In this document: positions 19,852-28,433 of the stretch, piece by piece
Layout of the letters: each line of letters begins with the position of its first letter
Numbering within the stretch: position 1 is the first letter of the stretch
Source of the DNA: Winslowiella iniecta
GTDB lineage: Bacteria; Pseudomonadota; Gammaproteobacteria; Enterobacterales; Enterobacteriaceae
DNA length: 64,000 bases
Reading direction: 5' to 3'
NCBI RefSeq assembly: GCF_001267535.1
Contig: NZ_JRXE01000001.1
Location: 92,572 to 156,571, forward strand
Notes under the pieces: generated by a model
The model's database searches: none
The model's input: the letters and a program-made list of their open reading frames with translations, nothing else
What the model was told of the DNA's origin: nothing
Translations under genes and position numbers: made by a program

Positions 19852-19944
19852 AGGGATTGCCTTACGGTTGAAGAAGTGGAATGTGATTCAACGCGCATTA
19901 TGCCATAAAAAGCCGGGCGGCGAATACCGCCCGTTGTATAACAG

Positions 19945-21426
19945 CTAGGCCTTCTGTTTTATCGCTGTCGCTATGTGCCGGGTTTCCTTATCATCACTTA
20001 ACCAGTCATGCAGATAGTGTTCAATCTGCTCCAGGCTGCGGTTACGGGTTTCCGGGATGCATTTCATCACAAAGATTGCCCCGGCGATGCCAATCAGGCC
20101 AAAGATAAAGAAGGCACCGGAAAGTCCCACCGCCGCCAGCAGTATCGGGAAGGCCAGCGAAATCATAAAGTTGGCGATCCACATGGCAAAGACTGCGCCG
20201 CCCATAAAGATCCCGCGCAGCCGTGTCGGGAAGATTTCCGACAGCAGCAGCCAGGTGACCGGCGACAGCGCACCTTGCTGGAAGCTCAGAAACATCAGCA
20301 TACCCAGCAGCACCATATAACCGCGCAGCACATCCGGTTGACCATTGATGGTTTCCGGCATCAGGTAGCTGACCGCACCGATAAAGAACAGGCAGGCGGT
20401 ACAGCCAAACTGGCCAATTTTCACCATGGTTCGGCGGCCAATTTTGCCCAGCAGCCAGATACCGACAAAGGTCATTAAGACCGAAATCACCCCGTTGGCA
20501 ATGGTGGCGACCAGCGCCGAGTCGTTACTCATCCCAACCGCCGTCAGCATCGTCGGTGCGTAATACATAATGGTATTCACCCCGGTCAGTTGCTGAATCA
20601 CCGCCACGCCAATGCCAATCAGGAACAGTTTAAATAACCACGGGGTTGTCAAATCGCGCAGGCTCGGTTTGCCCAAATCGCGCGGTTCTTCCAGCGTTTC
20701 TTCAATCTCCGTCAGTTCCCACTCGACGTCCTCTTTGGCGCGGGTACGCTCCAGCACACGCCTGGCATCGGCTAAACGCCCTTTCATCGCGTACCAGCGC
20801 GGCGTATCCGGCATAAACATCATGCCAAACCACAGCAGGACTGCCGGAATGGTGGCAACCGCCAGCATCCAGCGCCAGGTGTTCTCACCCCCCCACATAT
20901 GATTGAAACCGGCATTAGAAATATACGCCAGCATCTGACCGGAAACGATCATCAGCTCCTGTAACGTCACCAGCTGGCCACGCTTGTTAGCCGGAGCAAT
21001 CTCAGCGATATACACCGGGACGGTCGCCGCCGCGCCACCGACTGCCACGCCCAGTACCAGACGGAAGAAAATCATCCAGTTCACATCAGGAGCCAACGCA
21101 GAGCCGGTACCACCAATGGCGAAAATGATCGCGAGTATCAGAATAATTTTCTTCCGTCCGGCAGCGGCAGCAAAATGGCCGGAAGCCAGTGCGCCAAAGG
21201 CCGCACCAAACAACAGCGAACTGGTCACCAGACCGGTAGTAAACGGCGTCAGGTGCAGTTCGTCGCCCATAAACAGTAAGGCACCAGAAATCACGCCGGT
21301 ATCATAACCAAACAGCAACCCACCTAAGGTTGCCACTGCTGCAATCACCTTAACAAACGGCTCGGTGCGCGTATTGCTGTTCGGCCCCGATGCCTTGCTC
21401 GGTGAGATATATTGCTCTTTTGCCAT
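19945..21426 (-). CDS. Sugar porter family MFS transporter
   Basis: A 493-aa inner-membrane transporter with twelve predicted spans. Sugar porter signatures: GYDTGVISGALLFM in TM1, the loop 2-3 GRKKIIL, RLVLGVAVGGAAATVPVYIAEIAPANKRG, PDTPRW, IQQLTGVNTIMYYAPT in TM7, and PVTWLLLSEIFPTRLRG with PETRNRSLEQIE at the end. The class includes xylose, galactose, arabinose and myo-inositol H+ symporters; the substrate cannot be decided. Start at 21426 (MAKEQ) has AGGAGCG upstream; the frame is open a further 26 codons but without a site. A CRP-like site 160 bases upstream suits a sugar gene. Monocistronic. Confidence 0.85.
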   Translation of the reverse strand: MAKEQYISPSKASGPNSNTRTEPFVKVIAAVATLGGLLFGYDTGVISGALLFMGDELHLTPFTTGLVTSSLLFGAAFGALASGHFAAAAGRKKIILILAIIFAIGGTGSALAPDVNWMIFFRLVLGVAVGGAAATVPVYIAEIAPANKRGQLVTLQELMIVSGQMLAYISNAGFNHMWGGENTWRWMLAVATIPAVLLWFGMMFMPDTPRWYAMKGRLADARRVLERTRAKEDVEWELTEIEETLEEPRDLGKPSLRDLTTPWLFKLFLIGIGVAVIQQLTGVNTIMYYAPTMLTAVGMSNDSALVATIANGVISVLMTFVGIWLLGKIGRRTMVKIGQFGCTACLFFIGAVSYLMPETINGQPDVLRGYMVLLGMLMFLSFQQGALSPVTWLLLSEIFPTRLRGIFMGGAVFAMWIANFMISLAFPILLAAVGLSGAFFIFGLIGIAGAIFVMKCIPETRNRSLEQIEHYLHDWLSDDKETRHIATAIKQKA

Positions 21427-21580
21427 ACTGAACCCGCTCCTGGTGATAAGGAAAAAACCTGAGAAATGTGAACAGATGCAACATTCACTCAGTCCGCGCT
21501 TCAATTTAGACTGATATTTTCATTTCATTTAACAATGAAAATTTAATTTTGTGGCGCAGGTCATACTGCACAGCTTACTT

Positions 21581-21596
21581 TGTGATACTAAGCACA
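21581..21596 (-). promoter_or_regulatory. Candidate CRP site upstream of the sugar transporter
   Basis: TGTGA-TACTAA-GCACA differs from the TGTGA-N6-TCACA consensus at one core base. It lies about 160 bases before the MFS start within a 364-base A+T-rich region (21427-21790). No -35/-10 pair could be assigned with confidence, so the role is tentative. Confidence 0.4.
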
Positions 21597-21748
21597 TTAT
21601 TGCCGTTCCGGGGTTGTCTGTTCCCGTAAACACTGCTTCGCAACACAGCCTTTTATGTTTCATGTTTATTTTGATGTGAATTTTTTATTTCAAAAATAGC
21701 GTAACAGCAAACAACCTGAGGGAGACAGATCGAAAAAGGGAGGGATTC

Positions 21749-21768
21749 GGGCGGCAGGAGCGCCGCCC
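21749..21768 (-). terminator. Terminator-like hairpin after the efflux operon
   Basis: Perfect 7-bp stem GGGCGGC / GCCGCCC with a 6-base loop, just downstream of the leftward outer-membrane efflux gene. On the minus strand a T-rich stretch follows about ten bases later. Confidence 0.5.
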
Positions 21769-21790
21769 TGGGGATTTGTTGCGGCGTGAT

Positions 21791-23353
21791 TCAGAGCTGG
21801 CGTCGGGTATCAGCCGTTTCCGCCGGGCCAAATACCTTATACGTCGGCAAAGACAGGTTCTGATACGGCTCCCAGCCGCCGCCCAGCGCTTTATACAGCG
21901 CGACTAAGTCCACACTGCTCTGCACCCGCGCCTGCTCCGCCTGCTGTTTCGCCTGCGATAACTGGCGTTGCGCATCCAGTACGTCGATAAACGTCGAAAT
22001 CCCTTTGCGGTAGCTGTCATCCGCCAGATTAAAGGCGTTTTGTAGCGCGTCTACCGTTTCATCAAGTCCGGCGACCTGTTGTTGATCGGTGCGGTAACTG
22101 ACCAGCGCATTTTCCACATCCTGCAAGGCCGTCAGCACCGCCTGACGGTAGCCCAGCGCTGCGCTGGCCTGCTGCGCGCGCGCCAGCTTAACGCTGGAGA
22201 CCAGTCGTCCACCCTGGAAAATCGGGATCGATACCGACGGGCCAAAGCTGTAAAAATGGCTGCTCCAGTCATCGAGATAGTTGGCATGGGTATTACGCAC
22301 GCCAAGCTCGCCGGTCAGCGACACGCTCGGGAACAGCTGCGCCACCGCGACGCCAATATTGGCGGTGGCCGCATGCAGACTGGCTTCCGCCTGGCGCACA
22401 TCCGGCCGACGACGCGCCAGTTCGGCGGGCACACCCACCGGCACCGCCGCAGGCAGTTTGGGCATCGCTTTACTGGCATTCAGCTCGGCATCCAGCGCAC
22501 CAGGTGGCTTACCGATTAATACCGCCAGGCCATTCTTCGCCTGCTGCGCTTGCGCCTGATATTGCGGCAGCTGGGCGCGTAACGAGCTGAGCTGCGCACG
22601 GGCATTTTCGACGTCCATCTGCGGTGCCAGTCCATTGCGCTGCTGGCTTTGCGTCAGCTCCAGCGTTTCGGTTGCCACCTCAATTTGCGTCTGTAGTGTC
22701 TGGCTGATGGCCTGCGCGCCGCGCAGCTGCATATAGACGCGCGCCACTTCGGCTTCAAGCGAGACCAGCGCATCGTTACGGCTCTCAATCGACTCCTGTT
22801 GCCGGGCACCCGACATCTCAACCTGACGCCGTACCTTGCCCCACATATCCAGCTCCCAGGCCGCATCGAAACTGCCCTGGTAGATATTAATCGGTCGGCT
22901 TAGCCCGTCGAGTGCGCTACGCACTTGCGGGTCGACCTCACCCAGCCGGTCATACACCCCGTTCGACTCCAGCTCGCCTTTCACTCCCAGTTGCTGCCGC
23001 GTCATGCCCGCTTTCGCATTAACCGAGGGAAACCAGCCGCCACGCGCTTGCGACAGCTGCTCACGTGCACCGGCGATGCGCAGCACCGACTGCTGTAGCG
23101 ACAGGTTACCGGCGATAGCACGCTCCATCAGACTATCCAGCTGAGGGTCATTAAATGACGTCCACCAGCTGGGATTGGTCGACGCAGCCAGCGGCGAAGA
23201 TACCTCGCCCGCGTCCATCCCGTGGTAACTGCCGCGGGTATCGTTTTTCGGTGCCTGGTAGTCAGGCCCGACAGAGCAAGCCGACAGTGCCAGCGTCAGC
23301 GTAAACGCCAGTCTGCTACGCGCCGGGAAACGCGCACGCGTTATAAAAGTCAT
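21791..23353 (-). CDS. Outer-membrane efflux lipoprotein (NodT/OprM type)
   Basis: A 520-aa outer membrane factor of the TolC superfamily. Signal sequence with lipobox LSAC, then VGPDYQAP, the standard mature start of NodT-type lipoproteins. Two OEP repeats follow, with WELDMWGKVRRQVE, YRKGISTFIDVLDAQRQLSQ and long heptad-rich helices that form the periplasmic tunnel. It completes a tripartite pump with the EmrB- and EmrA-like proteins, lying one base after the former. Substrates unknown; hydrophobic toxicants, phenolics or fusaric-acid-like compounds are typical for such operons. Confidence 0.88.
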   Translation of the reverse strand: MTFITRARFPARSRLAFTLTLALSACSVGPDYQAPKNDTRGSYHGMDAGEVSSPLAASTNPSWWTSFNDPQLDSLMERAIAGNLSLQQSVLRIAGAREQLSQARGGWFPSVNAKAGMTRQQLGVKGELESNGVYDRLGEVDPQVRSALDGLSRPINIYQGSFDAAWELDMWGKVRRQVEMSGARQQESIESRNDALVSLEAEVARVYMQLRGAQAISQTLQTQIEVATETLELTQSQQRNGLAPQMDVENARAQLSSLRAQLPQYQAQAQQAKNGLAVLIGKPPGALDAELNASKAMPKLPAAVPVGVPAELARRRPDVRQAEASLHAATANIGVAVAQLFPSVSLTGELGVRNTHANYLDDWSSHFYSFGPSVSIPIFQGGRLVSSVKLARAQQASAALGYRQAVLTALQDVENALVSYRTDQQQVAGLDETVDALQNAFNLADDSYRKGISTFIDVLDAQRQLSQAKQQAEQARVQSSVDLVALYKALGGGWEPYQNLSLPTYKVFGPAETADTRRQL

Positions 23354-23354
23354 A

Positions 23355-24923
23355 TCAGTGTGCTCCTGCGCTGCCTTCGCTCTTAATCGGCGACAGCAGT
23401 AAACAAAATGGAATCATCATCAGCGCCACAATACCCAGCCCCATAAACACGTCGATGTAAGCCAGAATTCGCGACTGCGCCACCATCTCCTGATACAGCT
23501 GACCGGTGGCTAACGTCACCGGGTCGCCAACCGCGCTGGTAAAGTCACGGATGGCCTGCGCCCAGTGCTCGACGGTCAGATTAAACGGCTCATTCAGCGG
23601 CGTCATATTGTGCGCCATGGTGGCACTGCGTACCTGTGAGCGATCGGTAATCGCTGCCGTCGACAGCGAAATACCGATGGATCCGGCGACGTTACGGAAC
23701 ATAGTAAACAGCGCCGCCGCGTCAGCATTCAGCCGCTGCGGAATCGAGATAAAGGCGATGGTGGTCAGGGGAACAAACAGGAAGCCCAGCCCGACGGACT
23801 GCGCGCTGCGCATCATCGCCAGCGTGGTGAAATCCACATTCGGCGTCAGCCGCATCGAGTAGAACATCGACAGGCATAACAGCGCGAAGCCGAAAGCAAT
23901 AATCCAGCGCGTCTGCACCATCGGCATCAGCTTCAGCACCAGCGGAATGGTCATCACTACCAGAATCGCGCCGGGCGACAGCACCAGCCCCGACCAGGTG
24001 GCGGTGTAGCCTAAATCCTGCTGCGCCAGCTGCGGCAGAACCACCGAGCTGCCGTAGAGAATCATCGCCATTCCCGCCATCAGCAGGCTGGAAACCGCAA
24101 AGTTACGGTCTTTCAGGCAGCGAATATCCACCACCGGTTTTTTTGCATATAACAGCCAGTAAATTGCGCCCACCAGGCCAATGGCCGTCAGCACGGCAAA
24201 CAGCTGAATAAAGCCCGAGGAGAACCAGTCGTCATCTTCGCCGCGATCCAGCATCACCTGTAAACAGCCAAGGCCGAGAGTAATCAGGCTGATGCCGATA
24301 TAATCGATACGCAGTTTGCTTTTCGCCCACTTGCGCTCCCACGGCGGATCTTCCAGCAGCTGATAGATGGCCAGCACCGTCAGAATGCCCACCGGAATAT
24401 TGATTAAAAATACCCAGCGCCAGCTGTAGTTATCGGTGATCCAGCCGCCCAGCGTCGGGCCGACAATCGGCGCGACAATAATCGCAATTGATGACAGGCC
24501 AAACGCCTTGCCGCGATCTTCCGGCTTAAAGTAGTCGAGCAATACCGACTGCTGCACCGGCTGTAACCCCCCGCCGAAAAAACCCTGCAAAATGCGGAAC
24601 AGAATGATTTGCCACAGTTCCGTGGCAATCCCGCACAGGAACGAGCAGACGGTAAACATCACAATGCAGATCAGGAAGAACTGTTTGCGACCAAACACCC
24701 GGCTGAGAAATGCCGAAAGCGGCAGTACGATGCCGTTGGCCACCAGATAAGAGGTGAGTACCCAGGTGGATTCGCTGTAGCTGGAAGAGAGTGAACCGGC
24801 CACGTGCGGCAGTGCCACGTTAACAATGGTGGTGTCGAGAATCTCCATAAACACCGCCAGCGTGACGGTCATCGCCACCAGCCATGGGTTACTGGTGGGT
24901 TTCCAGCTCTCGCTATGACTCAT
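23355..24923 (-). CDS. DHA2 family MFS drug exporter (EmrB type)
   Basis: A 522-aa inner-membrane antiporter with 14 predicted spans. Typical EmrB/QacA features: EILDTTIVNVALPHVAGSL in TM1, FGRKQFF in loop 2-3, LFRILQGFFGGGLQPVQQSVLLDYF in TM4, motif C GPTLGGWITDNYSWRWVFLINIPVG in TM5, and MFRNVAGSIGISLSTA late. It exports drugs in exchange for protons, passing them to the periplasmic adaptor. Its ATG overlaps the adaptor stop by four bases, implying coupled translation. Confidence 0.9.
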   Translation of the reverse strand: MSHSESWKPTSNPWLVAMTVTLAVFMEILDTTIVNVALPHVAGSLSSSYSESTWVLTSYLVANGIVLPLSAFLSRVFGRKQFFLICIVMFTVCSFLCGIATELWQIILFRILQGFFGGGLQPVQQSVLLDYFKPEDRGKAFGLSSIAIIVAPIVGPTLGGWITDNYSWRWVFLINIPVGILTVLAIYQLLEDPPWERKWAKSKLRIDYIGISLITLGLGCLQVMLDRGEDDDWFSSGFIQLFAVLTAIGLVGAIYWLLYAKKPVVDIRCLKDRNFAVSSLLMAGMAMILYGSSVVLPQLAQQDLGYTATWSGLVLSPGAILVVMTIPLVLKLMPMVQTRWIIAFGFALLCLSMFYSMRLTPNVDFTTLAMMRSAQSVGLGFLFVPLTTIAFISIPQRLNADAAALFTMFRNVAGSIGISLSTAAITDRSQVRSATMAHNMTPLNEPFNLTVEHWAQAIRDFTSAVGDPVTLATGQLYQEMVAQSRILAYIDVFMGLGIVALMMIPFCLLLSPIKSEGSAGAH

Positions 24924-26059
24924 TCCAGCGTGACCTTCGGCTCAACGGACAGGCCGAGCGGCAGCGGTTTATTCGCATCGAGACCTTTATCAATCACGAT
25001 TTTCACCGGCACACGCTGCACAATCTTCACAAAGTTACCGGTGGCATTTTCCGCCGGGAAGGTGGAGAAGCGCGATCCGGAGCCCATCTGAATGCTGTCG
25101 ACATGGCCTTCCAGCTTCATGTCCGGCCAGGCATCAATGCTGATTTCCACTTTATTGCCCGGACGCATACGCTCAAGCTGCGACTCTTTGTAGTTGGCGG
25201 TCACCCAGACGTCGGTGGAGACCAGCGAGAACATTGACGTTCCGGCCTGCACCAGGCTACCGAGCTGGACATTGCGCCTGGTGACAAAGCCATCGTAAGG
25301 CGCACGTACATCGGTATAAGAGAGATTAAGTTCAGCGGTATTCAGCTGTGCCTGTGCCTGCTCGACCTGCTGCTGACGCGCTTCAACATTGGTTTCCTGC
25401 TGACGAACTTGCAGTTGCACCTGCGAAGCTACTTCCACCTGCGCTTTAGCACTCTGTAACTGCGCCTGTGCAGAACGCAGCTGGGCGCTGGCGCTGTCAA
25501 TATTGCGCTGCGAAGTGGCACGCGGATCAACACCACGCAAGCGACGATATTCCGCCTGCGCATTGAGTAAGTTGGCTTCCGCTTTCGCCTGGTCGGCTAA
25601 CGCCTGATCGCGCTGCGCCGGATACTGCACCTTCGACAGCGACAGTTGCGCTTCTGCCTGATGGAGTTGGGCTTTTGCCAGGCCGAGTTGTGCTTTTGCC
25701 TGGTCACGTTGCGCAGTGGTATCGTTTGGATCGATTTGAACCAGCAAATCGCCTTTTTTCACCCGCTGGTTATCGTTCACCAGCAGTTTTACCACGTAAC
25801 CCGCCGCTTTCGGCGCAATGGTCACCGCATTGCCTTCGATAAACGCATCATCGGTGGTTTCGATATTGCGATTGGCAATCCAGTACCACAGCGCCACAAT
25901 CACCATCAGCACCACCACGATCACCAGAATGATGATCGGCTTTTTGCCGGGTCGCTTACGGGGCTGTTCCTCACTGGTTTGTGTATTGGTTGCGGATTGA
26001 TCGGCGTCATCCTGCTGACGCGCATCATGTTCTGATGAAGGTTTCTCTGAAGTTGTCAT
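24920..26059 (-). CDS. Periplasmic adaptor of efflux pump (EmrA/HlyD family)
   Basis: A 379-aa membrane fusion protein: cytoplasmic Gln/Ser/Lys-rich N-terminus, one membrane span (PIIILVIVVVLMVIVALWYW), the EmrA-type IETTDDAFIEGNAVTIAPKAAGYV lipoyl half, a long Gln/Ala coiled-coil hairpin (AKAQLGLAKAQLHQAEAQL and onward), the second lipoyl half SYTDVRAPYDGFVTRR, and a beta-barrel with TANYKESQLERMRPG. It bridges the DHA2 exporter and the outer-membrane channel. ATG at 26059 preferred with GAGAA upstream; an in-frame GTG at 26068 lacks a site. First gene of a three-gene operon. No adjacent regulator gene is seen. Confidence 0.9.
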   Translation of the reverse strand: MTTSEKPSSEHDARQQDDADQSATNTQTSEEQPRKRPGKKPIIILVIVVVLMVIVALWYWIANRNIETTDDAFIEGNAVTIAPKAAGYVVKLLVNDNQRVKKGDLLVQIDPNDTTAQRDQAKAQLGLAKAQLHQAEAQLSLSKVQYPAQRDQALADQAKAEANLLNAQAEYRRLRGVDPRATSQRNIDSASAQLRSAQAQLQSAKAQVEVASQVQLQVRQQETNVEARQQQVEQAQAQLNTAELNLSYTDVRAPYDGFVTRRNVQLGSLVQAGTSMFSLVSTDVWVTANYKESQLERMRPGNKVEISIDAWPDMKLEGHVDSIQMGSGSRFSTFPAENATGNFVKIVQRVPVKIVIDKGLDANKPLPLGLSVEPKVTLE

Positions 26060-26177
26060 AGTTCTCACAGTTTATCGCTGACCCAAACTGAGCCATTGAA
26101 GATCCAAACTGCTATTAACAATAGGAAGAAAACTGACAAATGCCAGGCTTTACTGACAATTCTAGATTAGCCCGAGG

Positions 26178-27293
26178 TCAGGCCGCATTAATCAGCAAAA
26201 ACAATCCCCAAGCCAGCGCCATGCTCCATAACAGCATCGGGATCGAGAACAGATGAAAATGCCACCAGATACGCCGGTCTTTTGCCATGCGTAGCGCAAT
26301 CAGATTCGCCAGCGAGCCGGGTAGCAAGCCAAAACCACCAATATTCACCGCCCAGGCAAGCAGCGTACTGGCCGGCAAGCTGTTCAGTAGCAGAATTGTC
26401 GCCGGAACATTACTGATAATTTGCGACAGACCAATCGCCAATAAGTAACGTCCACCATCACCTAACTGGCTTATATGCTGTAAGGGTTCCTGTAATACTG
26501 GCAAGCGGGTCAGGAAAAACACGTCAATAAACATCGCGATAAATACCGCCAGTAAACTCCAGTCAATCGACAATAATACCCGGCGGGCAATACAGAGAAA
26601 CACCGCCAGTAACAGTAACAGCGCCCACTGCGCCAGTTGCAACTCCAGCGCCACGATAAACACCCCATACATCGCCACGGAGATCAACAGCAGTCGGCGC
26701 TGCCAGCCACTGGCCTCATCCACAGCATGACGCTGAATCTGTTTTTTGCTGAAACTGAACCAGGTTAACAGCCACAGGCTGGCGAGGGTCAAGGCAGCAA
26801 GCGGCAGCATTTGCAGGATAAACCCCGCAAAGCCGAGCTGGCCGTGACTCCATAACAGAATGTTTTGCGGATTACCGATTGGCGTCAGCAGCGAACCGGC
26901 GTTCACCGCCAGCGCTTCAAAGATAATCAGCCGCGAGACCGGCAGGCTGGAGAACTTGCGCAGCGTCAGAGTGAGCGGCACCAGTATAAACAGCGCGACA
27001 TCGTTAGTCAGAAAGGTCGAGAGCAGCGCCGCGCCGGTAACCATAAACAGCGCCAGCGTACGCTCGCGCTGAAAACGGTGGATCAGGCGGCGCCCCAATA
27101 CCTCAAAGTAGCCGCTCAGTTCGATACCTTTGGTCAGCATCAGCAAACCGCACAGGGTAATAATGGTGTTCCAGTCTACCGCCGTGACCAGCTCTGCTGA
27201 TTTAAACGGGGCGAAGCAGGCTAACACCACGCCAAGAACCACTAACAGATGAAGAAAGCGATCGTGCAGAAACGGCCTGAGCAGTGTTGCCAT
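26178..27293 (-). CDS. ybiR: YbiR family membrane transporter (ArsB/NhaD type)
   Basis: A 371-aa inner-membrane protein (E. coli YbiR 372 aa) with about ten spans of the ion transporter superfamily (ArsB/CitM). Conserved family blocks: AVDWNTIITLCGLLMLTKGIELSGYF, STFLTNDVALFILVPLTL, EALAVNAGSLLTPIGNPQNILLW, and near the end IISNVPATILLLN and FGLLPGSLANLIALRMA. Substrate unproven; anion or Na+/H+ exchange is expected from the family. It lies 29 bases after mntR in the same direction, as in E. coli, so the two may be cotranscribed and a link to metal homeostasis is possible. Confidence 0.9.
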   Translation of the reverse strand: MATLLRPFLHDRFLHLLVVLGVVLACFAPFKSAELVTAVDWNTIITLCGLLMLTKGIELSGYFEVLGRRLIHRFQRERTLALFMVTGAALLSTFLTNDVALFILVPLTLTLRKFSSLPVSRLIIFEALAVNAGSLLTPIGNPQNILLWSHGQLGFAGFILQMLPLAALTLASLWLLTWFSFSKKQIQRHAVDEASGWQRRLLLISVAMYGVFIVALELQLAQWALLLLLAVFLCIARRVLLSIDWSLLAVFIAMFIDVFFLTRLPVLQEPLQHISQLGDGGRYLLAIGLSQIISNVPATILLLNSLPASTLLAWAVNIGGFGLLPGSLANLIALRMAKDRRIWWHFHLFSIPMLLWSMALAWGLFLLINAA

Positions 27294-27322
27294 GGTGGCT
27301 CGCAGGTCAAAGGGGGCTGAAG

Positions 27323-27784
27323 TTAGCCACGATCCAGGTAAAATTGCTGGAAAATCGCCAGCGTTTCGTCACTGACGTGGTGCTCGATACCTTCTGCATC
27401 GCGGCGTGCAGTATCGGGGCTGATGCCCAGCGCCAGCAAAAAGGTTTCGACGATATGGTGGCGTTCGCGGCTCTCTTCCGCCAGCTTCTCGCCCTCAGGG
27501 GTCAGGAATACTCCACGATATGGCACCTGCTCCACCAGACCGGCGGTTGCCAGACGCTTCAGCATTTTTGCCACCGTTGGCTGAGAAACACCGAGACGTG
27601 CCGCCATATCCACCTGACGCGCTTCTCCAAACTCGCGGATCAGATCGGAAATTAACTCAACATAGTCATCAATCAGCTCGCGGCGATGCGCCTCGCGAAC
27701 CTGACGAAATCCTTCGACATGCTCTTCGATATCTTTCAGTGGCCCATTAAGGCTGGCAACTGCGGGTTTGGCGCGACGACTCAT
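27323..27784 (-). CDS. mntR: Manganese-dependent transcriptional regulator MntR
   Basis: A 153-aa DtxR family regulator (E. coli 155 aa). N-terminal winged helix ([48 protein letters not shown]), wing [33 protein letters not shown], and the metal-binding Asp/Glu/His residues of the dimerisation half ([13 protein letters not shown]). With Mn2+ bound it represses uptake (mntH) and mntS. AGAGGAAG precedes the ATG. It diverges from mntS, with two MntR boxes between them. Confidence 0.94.
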   Translation of the reverse strand: MSRRAKPAVASLNGPLKDIEEHVEGFRQVREAHRRELIDDYVELISDLIREFGEARQVDMAARLGVSQPTVAKMLKRLATAGLVEQVPYRGVFLTPEGEKLAEESRERHHIVETFLLALGISPDTARRDAEGIEHHVSDETLAIFQQFYLDRG

Positions 27785-27884
27785 TCAACTTCCTCTTCTT
27801 ATTAACCTGCGCTTTTCACTACCTTGCAGGCCTGTTGGTGCCACATTGTAAACGAAGCTCAAAGAAGCACAAATTTTCCGGCAA

Positions 27885-27917
27885 ATAGCACTGGCTATAG
27901 GATATAGCCTGTGCTAT
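27885..27917 (+). promoter_or_regulatory. Two tandem MntR boxes upstream of mntS
   Basis: ATAGC-ACTG-GCTAT (27885-27898) and ATAGC-CTGT-GCTAT (27904-27917) are two palindromes of the known enterobacterial MntR type, 19 bp centre to centre. Together they form an almost perfect 15-bp inverted repeat about GGA. They lie about 100 bases upstream of the mntR ATG on the other strand and 50 bases upstream of the first small ORF. The mntS promoter -10 probably lies in or just after the second box. Confidence 0.8.
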
Positions 27918-27966
27918 ACCTGTTTATAAAGCAACCACTCATCATCTCACTGTGGAGGAAAAAACA

Positions 27967-28044
27967 ATGAATACACCCTTCCTGCGGTTAATGATGCCTC
28001 TGCTGCCAGTCGGCACCGGGCAGGAGTCAGTGGTATGCATGTAA
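27967..28044 (+). CDS. Candidate 25-aa small protein or leader peptide upstream of mntS
   Basis: ATG at 27967 with a perfect GGAGG (27954-27958) eight bases upstream encodes MNTPFLRLMMPLLPVG and nine more residues, ending TAA at 28042-28044. The first residues (M-x-[TA]-P-[FL]-L-R-L) resemble the start of the MntS-like protein encoded 45 bases later, and ribosome site spacing is identical. It may be a diverged MntS duplicate or a leader peptide. The last codons overlap an ATG (28035) that is in frame with mntS. No proof of expression; the evidence is site strength, position under MntR boxes and residue similarity. Confidence 0.5.
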   Translation: MNTPFLRLMMPLLPVGTGQESVVCM

Positions 28045-28088
28045 GCAATAAGGTGATGCCATGCTGGGCGTCACAGGAGGTTACTACC

Positions 28089-28199
28089 ATGAAAGCACCT
28101 TTATTACTGCGGTTATTTTGTCGATCGCCGTTTACCCTGCGCCTGATGCTGTTAGAGATGCTGACCGCGCCAAAGAAGCCTGACAATCAGGCTTCTTAA
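28089..28199 (+). CDS. mntS: Small manganese-response protein MntS
   Basis: A 36-aa basic, hydrophobic peptide. The segment RLFCRSPFTLRLMLLEML aligns with the core of E. coli MntS (42 aa; HSPFKVRLMLLSML), and both end in a Lys/Pro/Asp/Gln-rich tail. AGGAGG (28075-28080) lies eight bases before the ATG. MntS is known to raise free intracellular Mn2+ when Mn is scarce, apparently by inhibiting the MntP exporter, and is repressed by MntR-Mn. Location beside mntR with MntR boxes upstream agrees. An in-frame ATG at 28035 would add 18 residues but has no comparable site. The stop codon lies inside a hairpin. Confidence 0.82.
   Translation: MKAPLLLRLFCRSPFTLRLMLLEMLTAPKKPDNQAS
28173..28197 (+). terminator. 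Hairpin overlapping the 3' end of mntS
   Basis: Perfect 11-bp stem AAGAAGCCTGA / TCAGGCTTCTT with loop CAA. It includes the last eight sense codons and the first base of the stop, and is followed by AAATCCTTTC, without a full T run, so termination is plausible but not certain. Confidence 0.55.
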
Positions 28200-28433
28200 A
28201 TCCTTTCGCCCGCTGCTACATAAAATCTGTCCCCCCCTTCACAGAAACTTTCTCTGCTACTGGTTGCCTTTGTTGAAAGCGAGGATTATCTTGCTATGCC
28301 TTTCGTGAGAGTGCTGGCAAAAACGGCGCGCCAACCCCGTCCCTGACCCCATTCAAAACGAGTCGTTGCAGGCCTGATTACGTCTTCAGATATCCGCTGA
28401 AGATGCGTTTACTGCGTCTTGATAAGATAAAAA
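28200..28433. other. Intergenic region mntS-opgE
   Basis: About 230 bases with a small inverted repeat CTTCAG...CTGAAG near 28386-28404. A 16-codon frame starting 28296 is not supported. No promoter was assigned for opgE; its ATG is preceded only by a weak GATAAGA. Confidence 0.4.

Noticed and set aside
28035..28088. N-terminal extension of mntS from ATG 28035
   Set aside because: In frame, but the AGGAGG site serves ATG 28089 and the alignment with E. coli MntS begins there.
28296..28346. 16-codon ORF between mntS and opgE with GCGAGGA upstream
   Set aside because: Too short, spacing to the site is long, and the product has no similarity to MntS; kept only as intergenic.
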